From positions 186,001 to 250,000 of the forward strand of contig NZ_BCWW01000008.1 of the NCBI RefSeq assembly GCF_001894785.1: a stretch of DNA of 64,000 nt, read 5' to 3'. Under the pieces are notes generated by a model. That model did not search any database. It was not told where the DNA came from and saw only the letters and a program-made list of their open reading frames with translations. Source of the stretch: Rhodococcoides fascians NBRC 12155 = LMG 3623. Its GTDB lineage: Bacteria > Actinomycetota > Actinomycetes > Mycobacteriales > Mycobacteriaceae. The position numbers were made by a program, and so were the translations under genes. Shown here one piece after another: positions 39,440 to 49,417 of this stretch. The stretch's first letter is position 1, and every line of letters starts with the position of its first letter.

Positions 39440-41743
39440 ATGGCTGTGGGCTCCGACCGATTCTGGCGTGTACTCGGCCGCTCTGCGCAGAAGGCGCAGA
39501 GCGCGTCGCGTCGGCGCGTCGAGCAGGCCGGAGACCATGCGAGCTGGGCTTCGGGCTTGTCGGACGCCGAATTGGTCACCGAGGCCGCTGCGTTGCGGGC
39601 CCCGAGCGCATCGAAACTCGACGTTCCGCGGTGCCTGGCGTTGACGCGTGAGGCGAGCGACCGCACGCTCGGCATGCGACCGTTCGACGTACAACTTCTG
39701 GGAGCCGAGCGACTTCTCGCCGGTGACGTGGTGGAAATGGCGACCGGCGAAGGAAAAACGTTGTCCGGGGCCGTGGCTGCGGTGGGATACGTTCTGTCCG
39801 GTCGCAGGGTTCACGTCATCTCGGTCAACGACTTTCTCGCACAACGTGATGCGCGGTGGATGGCTCCGCTGTTCGAGGCTCTGGGTATCACCGTCGGTTC
39901 CATCGCCGAGTCGTCCTCCGCGCAGGAACGTCGTGATTCCTACGCGTGCGATATCACCTACGCGTCGGTCAATGAGGTCGGATTCGATGTTCTCCGTGAC
40001 CATTTGGTCGACGATCGTGCCGATCTGGTGTCGCCCGTCCCGGATGTCGCACTGATCGACGAGGCCGACTCGGTGTTGGTCGACGAAGCGTTGGTGCCGT
40101 TGGTGTTGGCCGGCTCGGTATCGGGTGACGTGTCGACCTCGACGGTGATGGACGCAGTCCGCCTGTTGGACAAGGGGATCGACTTCGACACCGATGCCGA
40201 AGGACGCAATGTGTTCCTCACGGACGAGGGTGCGCTTCGGCTCGAGAAGGAACTCGGCGGAATCGATCTCTACTCCGAACAGCACGTCGGATCGACTCTC
40301 GTTGCGGTCAATGTAGCGCTGCACGCTCAAGTGCTGGTGCAACGCGATGTCGACTACATCGTGCGTGACGGACGTGTTCAGCTGATCAACGCTTCCCGTG
40401 GCCGAGTGGCTGACCTGCAGCGTTGGCCGGACGGGTTACAGGCGGCCGTGGAGATCAAGGAGGGGCTCGAGCCCACCGAGACCGGTGAAATTCTCGACAC
40501 GATCACGGTGCAGGCGCTGATCAACCGGTATGCCACCGTATGTGGAATGACCGGCACGGCAATGGCGGCGGGGGAGCAGCTGCGTACGTTCTACGGGCTC
40601 GGCGTCTCGGTCATCGAGCCGAACGTGCCGACGGTGCGCGTCGACGAGGTCGACCGGGTGTACGACACGGTCGAGCACAAGAATGCCGCAATTGCGCAGC
40701 AGGTCAAGGAAATTCACGAGACCGGGCAACCGATACTCGTCGGAACCCACGATGTTGCGGAGTCGGAGACGCTGGCGACGATCCTCGCGGAATCCGGTGT
40801 GGACGCCGTCGTACTCAACGCCAAGAACGACGCCGAGGAGGCCGCGGTCATCGCTGCCGCCGGAGTGCACGGCGCGGTCACCGTCTCGACGCAGATCGCC
40901 GGGCGCGGAACCGACATCAAGCTCGGGGGACCGGAGGGGACCGACCGCGACCGCATCGCCGAGTTGGGTGGGCTGTTCGTCGTCGGTACCGGCCGCCACA
41001 CCACCGAGCGGCTCGACAATCAATTGCGAGGACGTGCGGGCAGGCAGGGCGACCCGGGCCGTTCGGTGTTCTTCGGCAGTTGGGAGGACGACGTCGTCAA
41101 GAACAACATCGGTGACAAGGACGCGCCGAAAGGCGTCGACGACAGCGGCCTGTTCACCTCTGCCGCCGCAGCCGATCGAGTCGATCATGCCCAGCGCATC
41201 GCCGAAGGACAGATGCTCGAAATACACTCGCGTACCTGGCGCTACAACCAACTGACGGCGCAGCATCGGGAGATTCTGGACCGTCGTAGGGCAGCGTTGC
41301 TGGACACCGGAGAGGCGTTGGCTCTGCTCGAGGAGCAGTCGCCGACGCGATCGAAGGAACTTCGCGAGAACGTGTCGGAGGAGACCCTCGTGGTGGTCGC
41401 CCGCCGAATCGTTCTTCACCACCTCGACCGCGCGTGGTCGGACTACCTAGCGCACCTGGCCGACGTGCGCGAGAGCATCCACCTCCGTGCGCTGGGTCGC
41501 GAGAATCCACTCGACGAGTACCACCGAATTGCGGTCGAGGCCTTCAAGACTGTCTCCGCCAAGGCCATGGATCTGTCCCACGCGACATTCGAGTCGGCCG
41601 AGATCACCTCCGACGGAATCGATCTCGACAATGCCGGTATGCGCCGACCGACGTCGACGTGGACGTACATGGTGCACGACAACCCGTTTGCCTCCCGCGG
41701 AAATGCCGGTGCGGCCGGTCTGGGGCCGATCTTCGGTGGCTGA
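39440..41743 (+). CDS. secA2: Accessory preprotein translocase ATPase SecA2
   Basis: 767-aa SecA-type ATPase, shorter than housekeeping SecA1 (about 900 aa) and lacking the C-terminal zinc-binding tail, which matches actinobacterial SecA2. Walker A is ATGEGKT at 101-107; the DEAD-box-like Walker B is [15 protein letters not shown]. Other helicase motifs: [31 protein letters not shown] and [21 protein letters not shown]. In mycobacteria SecA2 exports a limited set of proteins together with SecYEG. ATG at 39440; the 3' end overlaps the following lipoprotein gene by 8 nt. Confidence 0.94.
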   Translation: MAVGSDRFWRVLGRSAQKAQSASRRRVEQAGDHASWASGLSDAELVTEAAALRAPSASKLDVPRCLALTREASDRTLGMRPFDVQLLGAERLLAGDVVEMATGEGKTLSGAVAAVGYVLSGRRVHVISVNDFLAQRDARWMAPLFEALGITVGSIAESSSAQERRDSYACDITYASVNEVGFDVLRDHLVDDRADLVSPVPDVALIDEADSVLVDEALVPLVLAGSVSGDVSTSTVMDAVRLLDKGIDFDTDAEGRNVFLTDEGALRLEKELGGIDLYSEQHVGSTLVAVNVALHAQVLVQRDVDYIVRDGRVQLINASRGRVADLQRWPDGLQAAVEIKEGLEPTETGEILDTITVQALINRYATVCGMTGTAMAAGEQLRTFYGLGVSVIEPNVPTVRVDEVDRVYDTVEHKNAAIAQQVKEIHETGQPILVGTHDVAESETLATILAESGVDAVVLNAKNDAEEAAVIAAAGVHGAVTVSTQIAGRGTDIKLGGPEGTDRDRIAELGGLFVVGTGRHTTERLDNQLRGRAGRQGDPGRSVFFGSWEDDVVKNNIGDKDAPKGVDDSGLFTSAAAADRVDHAQRIAEGQMLEIHSRTWRYNQLTAQHREILDRRRAALLDTGEALALLEEQSPTRSKELRENVSEETLVVVARRIVLHHLDRAWSDYLAHLADVRESIHLRALGRENPLDEYHRIAVEAFKTVSAKAMDLSHATFESAEITSDGIDLDNAGMRRPTSTWTYMVHDNPFASRGNAGAAGLGPIFGG

Positions 41744-42143
41744 CGCGCGCCGGGCACTGCTCGCTCTCGCCTGTGGCGTGAGCGTGTTGGCCTCGGGCTG
41801 CACCGATTCGTACGGGGAATTCCCGGCAGACAAGAATTACACCTCCGTCGATGCCGACGGTTCCTACACCCCGGTCTCGGGTACAACGATCCGGCTCGAG
41901 TTCGCCGACGACCGCATCTCGGCCGAAGCCGGATGCAACAGGTTGTTCGGCACCGTCGACACTTCGCTGGGGACGCTCACCGTCGATTCCCTGGGTGCCA
42001 CGCGGATGGGGTGCCCGGCCGAGCTCATGGAGCAGGATCGGTGGCTGTCGGAGTTTCTGTCCTCGAAGCCGAAATGGTCCAGAGAAGACGACACGATGAC
42101 TCTGGACAACGGACGCGACCGAATCGTGTTCACCGAATCCTGA
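41736..42143 (+). CDS. META-domain lipoprotein (HslJ-like)
   Basis: About 135-aa predicted lipoprotein starting at GTG 41736. Signal peptide [22 protein letters not shown] with lipobox LASGC, Cys at 22. The mature part is a single META domain: [40 protein letters not shown] is the family core with two conserved cysteines. HslJ-type proteins are linked to heat or antibiotic stress, with unknown biochemistry. Its start lies inside the last codons of secA2 (8-nt overlap), so it is translationally coupled to it. Its end overlaps the convergent TetR gene by 14 nt. Confidence 0.85.
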   Translation: MADARRALLALACGVSVLASGCTDSYGEFPADKNYTSVDADGSYTPVSGTTIRLEFADDRISAEAGCNRLFGTVDTSLGTLTVDSLGATRMGCPAELMEQDRWLSEFLSSKPKWSREDDTMTLDNGRDRIVFTES

Positions 42144-42726
42144 CGGAGCGTGGTTCGGACGCGGCGTGGCGCACGCCGTCCAGAAAGAGCCGGAGACCGA
42201 AGTCGAATTTGCTGGTGGGATCGGGGCGCTCGAACATCGGGGACGCGTCGGCGGTCAGCGCCCCGGCCGAGTCCATCTGGAGCCGAGCCTGTTCGTCCAC
42301 GGTATGGCCGAGCACGTAGTACAGCAGCGTATCGGCGGTCAGTTCGGCGTCGACTCTGGGCAACCCGGCACGAATGCAGACCGCGGCGATGCGTTCACGG
42401 ATGCGGTTGGTGGTGAGCCGCGAGGCGTAGGTGGAGGCGACCAGTTCGGCTCCGTCGCGCCGGGAGAGCAGCGCGTCGCGAAGTCGATGTGCGATCTGCG
42501 AGATCTGCGCGTCCCACAGTTCTTCCGTCGACGGTGCGTCGGCACCGGACAGTATGTGATCTGCGATCGCTCCCAGCAGCGTCTGCTTGTTGGGGAAGTG
42601 CCAGTACAGCGCTCCGGGTTGGACGTGCAGTGAGGTCGCCAGGCGGCGCATGGTCAGATCCGCGAGGCCGTACTCGTCGAGAATGGCTATTGCACCGTCC
42701 AGGACGTCCTGCCTGCGTAGCTGCAC
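42130..42726 (-). CDS. bioQ: BioQ-like TetR regulator of biotin genes
   Basis: 198-aa TetR-family protein: HTH at about 8-50 (QDVLDGAIAILDEYGLADLTMRRLATSL, then HVQPGALYWHFPNKQTLL) and a TetR-C-like ligand domain. It is divergent from bioB. The gap between them contains two TGAAC-N3-GTTCA palindromes, which match the published consensus class for BioQ, the actinobacterial TetR repressor of biotin synthesis. Position plus operator make BioQ likely; the protein itself was not compared with a database. Confidence 0.8.
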   Translation of the reverse strand: MQLRRQDVLDGAIAILDEYGLADLTMRRLATSLHVQPGALYWHFPNKQTLLGAIADHILSGADAPSTEELWDAQISQIAHRLRDALLSRRDGAELVASTYASRLTTNRIRERIAAVCIRAGLPRVDAELTADTLLYYVLGHTVDEQARLQMDSAGALTADASPMFERPDPTSKFDFGLRLFLDGVRHAASEPRSVRIR

Positions 42727-42789
42727 TTCCTACCCCTGCCGTTCGACGCGGTGTTTCGCTTTGACAGTAGCCGAGTGCGGTGCCTAACG

Positions 42790-42818
42790 TGAACGCCGTT
42801 CAACTTGAACGGTGTTCA
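42790..42818. promoter_or_regulatory. Paired BioQ-type operators before bioB
   Basis: TGAAC-GCC-GTTCA (42790-42802) and TGAAC-GGT-GTTCA (42806-42818) are two perfect inverted repeats, 16 nt centre to centre. They lie 34-62 nt before the bioB ATG and 64 nt or more from the TetR start, which suits repression of both genes. Confidence 0.85.
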
Positions 42819-42851
42819 ATTCCGAGACCGTTCGACGACGAGGGGACCGGT

Positions 42852-43844
42852 ATGGACATATTGCGTACGGCGCGCCTGCAGGTGCTCGACAACGGCATCG
42901 CGCTCGATCGATCCCAGGTGCTCGAGGTACTCGAGCTCGGAGAGGACCGTCTCGAAGAGACGATGCAACTGGCGCACGAGGTTCGGATGCGATGGTGCGG
43001 ACCGGAAGTGGAGGTCGAGGGGATCGTCAGCCTCAAGACCGGAGGCTGCCCCGAGGACTGCCACTTCTGCTCGCAGTCGGGCCTGTTCGCCTCTCCGGTG
43101 CGGGCGGCCTGGCTCGATATTCCGGCGTTGGTCGAGGCGGCGAAACAGACCGCAAAGACCGGAGCCACGGAGTTCTGCATCGTGGCCGCAGTGCGGGGTC
43201 CGGACGCTCGACTGCTCGCGCAGGTCGCCGCAGGAATCGAGGCCATTCGCGGCGAGGTCGACATCGACATCGCTTGTTCGCTGGGCATGCTCGACCAGGA
43301 TCAGGTCGACCAACTCGCCGCAATGGGTGTGCACCGCTACAACCACAACCTCGAGACCTCGCGGTCCTACTTTCCGAACGTGGTCACCACCCATACCTGG
43401 GAGGAACGCTGGAACACACTGCGGATGGTCCGCGAGGCCGGCATGGAGGTCTGTTGCGGAGGCATCCTCGGTATGGGCGAGACGCTGGAGCAGCGAGCCG
43501 AGTTCGCAGCCGATCTCGGCGCTCTCGAACCCGACGAGGTTCCCCTGAATTTCTTGAACCCACGTCCCGGAACGCCGTTCGGAGATCTGGACGTGCTGCC
43601 TGCATCGGATGCGTTGCGAGCCGTTGCCGCCTTCCGGCTGGCCCTGCCGCGGACGATTCTTCGATTCGCGGGCGGCCGCGAGATCACTCTCGGTGATCTC
43701 GGAGCTCAGCAGGGAATTCTGGGCGGCATCAACGCGATCATCGTCGGAAACTACTTGACGACGCTCGGTCGTCCCGCCGAGGAGGATCTCGATCTTCTCG
43801 GGGAACTGCAGATGCCGATCAAAGCGTTGAACTCGACGATCTGA
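42852..43844 (+). CDS. bioB: Biotin synthase
   Basis: 330-aa radical SAM enzyme that inserts sulfur into dethiobiotin. The CxxxCxxC motif is Cys66, Cys70, Cys73 in [40 protein letters not shown] and [11 protein letters not shown] are typical BioB blocks. The ATG at 42852 is preceded by GAGGGG. The in-frame region from 42780 covers the operators and is not coding. The upstream bioA/F/D genes are not in this window. It is followed 22 nt later by bsaP. Confidence 0.96.
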   Translation: MDILRTARLQVLDNGIALDRSQVLEVLELGEDRLEETMQLAHEVRMRWCGPEVEVEGIVSLKTGGCPEDCHFCSQSGLFASPVRAAWLDIPALVEAAKQTAKTGATEFCIVAAVRGPDARLLAQVAAGIEAIRGEVDIDIACSLGMLDQDQVDQLAAMGVHRYNHNLETSRSYFPNVVTTHTWEERWNTLRMVREAGMEVCCGGILGMGETLEQRAEFAADLGALEPDEVPLNFLNPRPGTPFGDLDVLPASDALRAVAAFRLALPRTILRFAGGREITLGDLGAQQGILGGINAIIVGNYLTTLGRPAEEDLDLLGELQMPIKALNSTI

Positions 43845-43866
43845 TGCGCGTATTAAGGTGGGTCGA

Positions 43867-44091
43867 ATGACGAGCGAGAGCCGGTACGACCCGCACACCG
43901 GTCGGCCTGTCGAGGTCGGTACGGATGCGGGGGCACCGTCGTTCTCGGTTGCCGTCGGTCTCGGGCTGGAGCCGCCGAGGTACTGCGACCGGTGCGGTCG
44001 CAGGATGGTGGTGCAGATCGTGCCCGACGGATGGACGTCGGTGTGCTCGCGGCACGGCCTGATCGATTCCGCCGCGACGGGTAGACGTTAG
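43867..44091 (+). CDS. bsaP: Biotin synthase auxiliary protein BsaP
   Basis: 74-aa protein with a Cys pair and a third Cys (YCDRCGRR, then WTSVCSRHG), a likely metal or cluster site. It resembles mycobacterial Rv1590 (SRYDPHTGRPV near the start, RRMVVQIVPDGW in the middle), recently described as BsaP, a small protein needed for activity of actinobacterial biotin synthase. It directly follows bioB, as in mycobacteria. The ATG at 43867 is used, with AAGG about 8 nt upstream; GTG 43858 is possible. The stop is immediately followed by the next GTG start. Confidence 0.88.
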   Translation: MTSESRYDPHTGRPVEVGTDAGAPSFSVAVGLGLEPPRYCDRCGRRMVVQIVPDGWTSVCSRHGLIDSAATGRR

Positions 44092-44694
44092 GTGACGACC
44101 TCGTCTGCCGTCGAGACTCCGGAGCGGCGTCGAACGCTTCGCTTTGTGGCTCTGGTCGGCGGTGTGACGATCGCGCTGTCCGCCGTCGGCGGTCTGCTGT
44201 GGGGATTCCTGGCACCGAGCCAGCAGTTGCTCGTCGTCGCGCAGGACAGAGGAGCAACACTGACCGGGGAGAGTCTGCATCGATTCGACGCTCTCGCCCT
44301 GTTCGTCCTCGTCTCGTTCGCTCTCGGCATTCTCGTGCCGATCGGGTGGTGGCTGTGGATTTCCCAGCGGGGTCCACGGCTGTTCGTGGCCGTGTTCGTC
44401 GGGTCGTTCGTCGGCTCGATCGCAGCAGTGCTGGTGGGCAACGGCGTTGCGGCGCTGCGATTCCCGAGGGCGGACGAGCCGGCCGTCGGATCGATCGTCC
44501 GGGTTGCACCGAGTATCGACACGCCAACGGCACTGATCGTGCAGGCGCTGACGGCGTCGTTGGTGATACTGCTGCTCGCGGCGATGAATCCCGACGACGA
44601 TCTGCAGCACCCCGATTCCGATCCCGAGCTCGACGAGATCGAATTCGACGTCGCTCCGCCGCCGCCGTCGTTCGACTCGCGGGTACCCGACTGA
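44092..44694 (+). CDS. DUF2567 membrane protein
   Basis: 200-aa membrane protein with four hydrophobic segments (LRFVALVGGVTIALSAVGG, LFVLVSFALGILVPIGWW, RLFVAVFVGSFVGSIAAVLV and LIVQALTASLVILLL) and an acidic, proline-rich cytoplasmic-type tail. It matches the DUF2567 protein that follows bsaP in mycobacteria (Rv1591 position). Function unknown; the conserved neighbourhood makes a link to biotin metabolism possible. The GTG start follows the bsaP stop with no gap. Confidence 0.82.
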   Translation: MTTSSAVETPERRRTLRFVALVGGVTIALSAVGGLLWGFLAPSQQLLVVAQDRGATLTGESLHRFDALALFVLVSFALGILVPIGWWLWISQRGPRLFVAVFVGSFVGSIAAVLVGNGVAALRFPRADEPAVGSIVRVAPSIDTPTALIVQALTASLVILLLAAMNPDDDLQHPDSDPELDEIEFDVAPPPPSFDSRVPD

Positions 44695-44707
44695 CGGCGG
44701 ATCTCGT

Positions 44708-45406
44708 TCATGCCTGTGGTGGCCGCAATGCCGCGAACTCGTCGGTGACGCGAATGCTGTTGTCGGCGAACCGGAACAATGCTGGAGGCCGTCCACCCGC
44801 TCGACCCGACGGTGCACGCCGTCCGGTGGGTTCGATGACGCCGCGGCGGCTCAGTACCCGTTGCAGATTGGTGGCGTCGACCTGATAGCCGAGGGCTGCG
44901 CCGTAGATTTCGCGAAGCGTCGAAATCGCGAATTCTGCAGGAGCGAGGGCGAATCCGATGTTGGTGTACGACAGTTTGGCGACCAGTCGATGCCGTGCGT
45001 GCTCGACGACCGTTCCGTGATCGAACGACATGGCGGGCAGCTCCGACACCGGGTACCAGGTCGTATCCGCGGGCAGGGTCGGCTCGGCCGCGATCGGTAC
45101 GAGGCCCAGGAACGTCGACGCGATTCGGCGATCTCCCGGCACTCTGTCGGGCTCGCTGAAGATGGACAGCTGCTCGAGGTGTGCCACCTTGCGTACGTCG
45201 ACCTTCTCGGCGAGCTGTCTCCGCGCGGACGTGGCCAGGTTCTCGTCGTCGCGCAGGGTGCCCCCGGGGAGTGACCAGGTGCCCGCCTCGGGGTCGAGTG
45301 CACGCTGCCACAACAGGACCGCCAGTTCAGGGGTGTCGGGGTCGGAAAAGACCCGAACTTGGAACACCGCAATGAGTACTTCGTGGACGGTGCTACGATG
45401 AATCAT
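44708..45406 (-). CDS. nrtR: NrtR-like Nudix regulator of NAD synthesis
   Basis: About 232-aa protein with an N-terminal Nudix domain (VLIAVFQVRV, SLPGGTLRDDENLATSARRQLAEK) and a C-terminal winged-helix region (AALGYQVDATNLQRVLSRRGVIEPTG). The Nudix box is degenerate: the usual REUxEE segment reads RQLAEK, so catalysis is doubtful. This design fits NrtR, a repressor of NAD synthesis that senses ADP-ribose or related ligands. It is divergent from nadABC. Two in-frame ATGs exist, 45406 and 45418; the palindrome covers the second, so I list the shorter form. Confidence 0.86.
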   Translation of the reverse strand: MIHRSTVHEVLIAVFQVRVFSDPDTPELAVLLWQRALDPEAGTWSLPGGTLRDDENLATSARRQLAEKVDVRKVAHLEQLSIFSEPDRVPGDRRIASTFLGLVPIAAEPTLPADTTWYPVSELPAMSFDHGTVVEHARHRLVAKLSYTNIGFALAPAEFAISTLREIYGAALGYQVDATNLQRVLSRRGVIEPTGRRAPSGRAGGRPPALFRFADNSIRVTDEFAALRPPQA

Positions 45407-45429
45407 GTTTTCGATCATAAGTCGAAAAC
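45407..45429. promoter_or_regulatory. NrtR operator in the nrtR-nadA gap
   Basis: GTTTTCGA (45407-45414), seven spacer bases, TCGAAAAC (45422-45429): a perfect 8-7-8 inverted repeat. It lies at the very start of nrtR and 57 nt before the nadA ATG, so a bound repressor could block both directions. Confidence 0.82.
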
Positions 45430-45485
45430 TCCCTCGGAGGAAATTCGGTCACCGACGACCGGATGATCGGTGAAGGAGAACCGTC

Positions 45486-46544
45486 ATGACCAGCAGCGCT
45501 ACCCAGGTGAACTTCCTGGACTCGGCTTTCGCCGGAGTCCGCGACATCGTCGATGGAGCCGGTGGTTACGGGGGAGTCGACGCGTCGGCTGAATGGGCCG
45601 CGGAAGTGCGACGGCTCGCCGATCTGCGAGGCGCGACCCTGCTGGCGCACAACTACCAGCTGCCTGCGATTCAGGACGTTGCCGATCACGTGGGTGATTC
45701 GCTCGCGCTCTCGCGTATGGCCGCCGAGGTATCCGAGGACACCATCGTGTTCTGCGGCGTGCACTTCATGGCCGAGACTGCCAAGATCCTGAGCCCGCAG
45801 AAGACGATCCTGATCCCGGACCAGCGTGCGGGTTGCTCGCTCGCCGACTCGATCACTGCCGAGCAGTTGCGCGAGTGGAAAGCAGACTTCCCGGATGCCG
45901 TCGTCGTCTCCTACGTCAACACGACCGCTGAGATCAAGGCGCTCACCGATATCTGCTGCACCTCGTCCAACGCGGTCGAGGTCGTGCAATCGATCGATCC
46001 GAGTCGCGACATCCTCTTCCTGCCCGACCAGTTCCTCGGGGCTCATGTCAAGCGCGTGACCGGGCGCGAGAATCTGCACATCTGGGCCGGTGAATGCCAC
46101 GTCCACGCAGGCATCAACGGCGACGAGCTCGCCGAGAAGTCTCGGACCCACCCCGATGCGGAGCTGTACGTGCATCCCGAATGCGGTTGCGCCACCTCGG
46201 CTCTCTACCTCGCCGGCGAAGGATTCGTGCCCGCCGACAAGGTCAAGATCCTTTCCACCGGCGGCATGCTCGACGCGGCCCGCGCCACCGAATCCAAGCA
46301 GGTTCTGGTCGCCACCGAGATCGGGATGCTGCATCAACTCCGCAGGGCTGCACCCGATGTCGACTTCTTGGCCGTCAACGACCGCGCGTCGTGCGGATAC
46401 ATGAAGATGATCACGCCCGCCGCGCTGTTGCGCTGCCTCGTCGAAGGGCGCGACGAGGTCCACGTCGACCTCGAAACGGCGAACATCGCCAGCAAGTCGG
46501 TGCAACGCATGATCGAGATCGGCACACCCGGCGGCGGCGAGTGA
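45486..46544 (+). CDS. nadA: Quinolinate synthase
   Basis: 352-aa 4Fe-4S enzyme that condenses iminoaspartate with dihydroxyacetone phosphate to quinolinate. Family blocks: [59 protein letters not shown] and [11 protein letters not shown]. Cluster ligands are among Cys in CGVHF, CTSSN and the C-terminal [15 protein letters not shown] lies 8 nt before the ATG. First gene of nadA-nadB-nadC, with the NrtR palindrome upstream. Confidence 0.96.
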   Translation: MTSSATQVNFLDSAFAGVRDIVDGAGGYGGVDASAEWAAEVRRLADLRGATLLAHNYQLPAIQDVADHVGDSLALSRMAAEVSEDTIVFCGVHFMAETAKILSPQKTILIPDQRAGCSLADSITAEQLREWKADFPDAVVVSYVNTTAEIKALTDICCTSSNAVEVVQSIDPSRDILFLPDQFLGAHVKRVTGRENLHIWAGECHVHAGINGDELAEKSRTHPDAELYVHPECGCATSALYLAGEGFVPADKVKILSTGGMLDAARATESKQVLVATEIGMLHQLRRAAPDVDFLAVNDRASCGYMKMITPAALLRCLVEGRDEVHVDLETANIASKSVQRMIEIGTPGGGE

Positions 46545-48109
46545 ACCCGTCGGTCGCCTGGGAAACCGCGGCCGACCTCGTCGTCGTCGGCGGCGGAATC
46601 GCCGGACTGACCGCGGCTCGCACGGCCGCCGCTCGCGGTCTGCGCGTGCTGACGGTCAGCAAGGGCAGTTCGGTCGACACCGCGACCAAGTATGCGCAGG
46701 GCGGAATCGCAGTCGTCGGCACCGATCTCGGCGACTCGATCGATGCGCACGTGTCGGATACCTGCGCAGCAGGCGCGGGCCTGTGCGACGAGGATGCGGT
46801 GCGTTCCATCGTGTCCGGCGGCCGTGCGGCGATCGCGTCGCTCGAAGTCGCCGGCGCACATTTCGATCGTGCGCCCGACGGTTCGGTTTCCCGCACCCGA
46901 GAGGGTGGCCACAGTGTGCGCCGAATCATCCATTCCGGCGGCGATGCCACCGGAGCGGAGGTACAACGCGCACTGGACTCCGCAGTGCCTTCGGTGGAAT
47001 TCGACACCACGGCGCTGCGTGTACTGACCACCGACGGCGCGGTGGCCGGACTCCTCGTGCGCGGGCCTCGCGGTGTCGGCGTCGTTCGCACTCCGACGGT
47101 GTTGCTCGCGACAGGCGGCCTGGGACAACTGTTCTCGTGCAGTACCAACCCGGCCGGTGCCACGGCCGACGGCATTGCACTGGCCCTCGATGCGGGCGCA
47201 CGGATCGCGGATCTGGAGTTCGTTCAGTTCCACCCGACCGTGCTGTTCGCCGCAGGGTCGACGGGCCGTCGCCCGTTGATCAGCGAAGCGGTGCGCGGAG
47301 AGGGTGCACGCTTGGTCGATGCCACCGGCCGCGCATTCATGGACGGTGTTCATCCCATGGGCGACCTCGCTCCACGCGACGTGGTCTCGCGTGCCATCGC
47401 CGAGTTGCTGTACCGCAGCGGCGACGACCACGTGTTGCTGGACGCCCGTCGCGTGGAGCACGTGCGTGAGCGTTTCCCGACCGTGACGGCATCGTGCCTG
47501 GACGCCGGCATCGATCCCGCAACGGATCTCATCCCCGTGGCACCCGCCGCGCACTACTCGTGCGGAGGGATCGTGACCGACACGTTCGGACGGACGTCCG
47601 TCTCGGGATTGCTTGCCGCGGGCGAGGTGGCGCGCACCGGGCTGCACGGTGCCAACCGGTTGGCGTCGAACAGTCTGCTCGAGGGTCTGGTGGTCGGCGA
47701 ACGCGCTGCGCTCGTCGCCGCGGAGCGGGTCGGAACCACCGTCGCCGTGTCCGATACCGCACTGCCTGTCTACCGGCGGATCGATCGCGCGGTACTGCAG
47801 CGAACCATGACCACGCACGTCGGTGTCGTCCGCGATGCGTCCGGTCTTGCGGCGGCACAGAACGTGCTGGCACACGGCGTGGTGTCGGAACCGCCGGTCG
47901 ACGGCGTAGCGGTCGAGGATGCCGCCCTGACGGCAGCGGCAGACGTGATCGTGCTGGCTGCGGCGCACCGCCGAGAGAGCCGAGGGTGTCACACCCGACG
48001 GGATTTCCCGGACAGCATGCCCGAGTACCGACGGAGCCTGTATGTCGAACGCGACGACGAGGGACGACTGACGATCGTGAACGATGACGTGATGACGGGA
48101 GCAAGCTGA
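46541..48109 (+). CDS. nadB: L-aspartate oxidase
   Basis: 522-aa flavoprotein that oxidises L-aspartate to iminoaspartate for NadA. The FAD-binding dinucleotide fold is [19 protein letters not shown] at about 9-27. Other blocks: [57 protein letters not shown] and [11 protein letters not shown] 46541 overlaps the nadA stop (GTGA); the frame is open further upstream inside nadA, but family sequence begins here. Confidence 0.96.
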   Translation: MNPSVAWETAADLVVVGGGIAGLTAARTAAARGLRVLTVSKGSSVDTATKYAQGGIAVVGTDLGDSIDAHVSDTCAAGAGLCDEDAVRSIVSGGRAAIASLEVAGAHFDRAPDGSVSRTREGGHSVRRIIHSGGDATGAEVQRALDSAVPSVEFDTTALRVLTTDGAVAGLLVRGPRGVGVVRTPTVLLATGGLGQLFSCSTNPAGATADGIALALDAGARIADLEFVQFHPTVLFAAGSTGRRPLISEAVRGEGARLVDATGRAFMDGVHPMGDLAPRDVVSRAIAELLYRSGDDHVLLDARRVEHVRERFPTVTASCLDAGIDPATDLIPVAPAAHYSCGGIVTDTFGRTSVSGLLAAGEVARTGLHGANRLASNSLLEGLVVGERAALVAAERVGTTVAVSDTALPVYRRIDRAVLQRTMTTHVGVVRDASGLAAAQNVLAHGVVSEPPVDGVAVEDAALTAAADVIVLAAAHRRESRGCHTRRDFPDSMPEYRRSLYVERDDEGRLTIVNDDVMTGAS

Positions 48110-48110
48110 C

Positions 48111-48986
48111 ATGACCGGTACTGCCGACGAAGTGAACCCGGGAGTCGACCGCGACGAGGTTCTCGCACTCATCCGCACCGCGCTCGACGAGGATCTCCGG
48201 TACGGGCCGGATATCACCACCATGGCAACGGTTCCCGAGGGCGCCGTGGCCACGGCGTCGGTGGTGTCTCGACAGTTCGGCACCCTCGCGGGCCTCGATG
48301 TCGGACTGCTGGTTCTCGACGAGGTGATCGGTTCGGGCGCGTACTCGATCCGCCACAGGACTGCCGACGGATCGAATGTCGAACCCGGACAGGCTGTTCT
48401 GACGGTCGATGCTCCCACCCGTGGCTTGCTCACCGCCGAGCGCACCATGCTCAATATCGTCTGTCACCTGTCGGGTATCGCAACCGCCACGGCCGGCTGG
48501 GTCGCCGAGGTCGCAGAGACCGAGTGTCGCATTCGAGACAGTCGAAAGACGTTGCCCGGACTGCGATCGCTGCAGAAGTACGCGGTACGGGCGGGCGGCG
48601 GGGTCAACCATCGTATGGGTCTCGGTGACGCCGCGCTGATCAAGGACAACCACGTCGCGGCGGCCGGCTCCGTCGTCGCTGCCCTGCGAGCCGTGCGTGC
48701 CGCTGCGCCGAACATCGCCTGCGAGGTAGAGGTCGACAGTCTCGAACAACTGGACGAGGTGCTCGCCGAGAACGTCGAACTCGTTCTGCTGGACAACTTC
48801 GCGCTGTGGCAGACGCAGATGGCAGTGCAGCGCCGCGACAAGTTCGCGCCGGACACCAAGTTGGAATCCTCGGGTGGACTGACCGTCGACGTGGCTCGGG
48901 ATTACGCGCGTACGGGGGTCGACTTCCTGGCGGTGGGCGGTCTGACACACTCGGTGACAGTGCTCGACCTCGGCCTGGACATGTAG
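48111..48986 (+). CDS. nadC: Nicotinate-nucleotide pyrophosphorylase (quinolinate phosphoribosyltransferase)
   Basis: 291-aa enzyme that makes nicotinate mononucleotide from quinolinate and PRPP, ending the de novo branch to NAD. Typical blocks: ALDEDLRYGPDITT near the start, RTMLNIVCHLSGIAT, RDSRKTLPGLRSLQKYAVRAGGG (substrate-binding Arg and Lys), HRMGLGDAALIKDNH and EVEVDSLEQ. ATG starts 1 nt after the nadB stop. All three nad genes probably form one operon. Confidence 0.96.
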   Translation: MTGTADEVNPGVDRDEVLALIRTALDEDLRYGPDITTMATVPEGAVATASVVSRQFGTLAGLDVGLLVLDEVIGSGAYSIRHRTADGSNVEPGQAVLTVDAPTRGLLTAERTMLNIVCHLSGIATATAGWVAEVAETECRIRDSRKTLPGLRSLQKYAVRAGGGVNHRMGLGDAALIKDNHVAAAGSVVAALRAVRAAAPNIACEVEVDSLEQLDEVLAENVELVLLDNFALWQTQMAVQRRDKFAPDTKLESSGGLTVDVARDYARTGVDFLAVGGLTHSVTVLDLGLDM

Positions 48987-49019
48987 CCGAGCCTCACGAT
49001 TCGAGGAAGACGTTCGAAG

Positions 49020-49394
49020 ATGGAATTGCAGAGTGCCCGTCTGGACAGCTGGATCTGGGCGGTGCGACTGTTCAAGACGCGGTCTGCCGCGGCCGCAGCC
49101 TGTCGCGGTGGGCATGTCCGCGTCAACGGCACCCCCGCAAAGCCCGGCCAACGCGTCGGGCCGGACGACGAGATCCGGCTGCGCGTGGAGGGTGTGGAGA
49201 AGATCGTCGTCGTCGTTCGGGCCATCACCAAACGCGTCGGCGCGTCGGTGGTAGCCGAGTGCATGATCGATCGCAGTCCGCCGCCGCCACCGAAAGAGGT
49301 TCTGGCGTCGGTTCCCCGACGCGACCGCGGAACGGGCCGTCCGACCAAGCGGGATCGACGGGACATCGATCGGCTACGGCTGCGCCCCTCGTAG
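49020..49394 (+). CDS. S4-domain RNA-binding protein, Hsp15-like
   Basis: 124-aa protein. The S4 domain fills the first 65 residues (ARLDSWIWAVRLFKTRSAAAAACRGGHVRVNG). The tail is basic with a polyproline run (PPPPPKE) and ends RRDRGTGRPTKRDRRDIDRLRLRPS. E. coli Hsp15 binds 50S subunits carrying stalled nascent chains; whether this one does is inferred. It starts 33 nt after nadC, with GAGGAAG upstream, and may be read from the nad operon. Confidence 0.88.
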   Translation: MELQSARLDSWIWAVRLFKTRSAAAAACRGGHVRVNGTPAKPGQRVGPDDEIRLRVEGVEKIVVVVRAITKRVGASVVAECMIDRSPPPPPKEVLASVPRRDRGTGRPTKRDRRDIDRLRLRPS

Positions 49395-49417
49395 TCGTGA
49401 GCGAGGGCGATGCCCGG

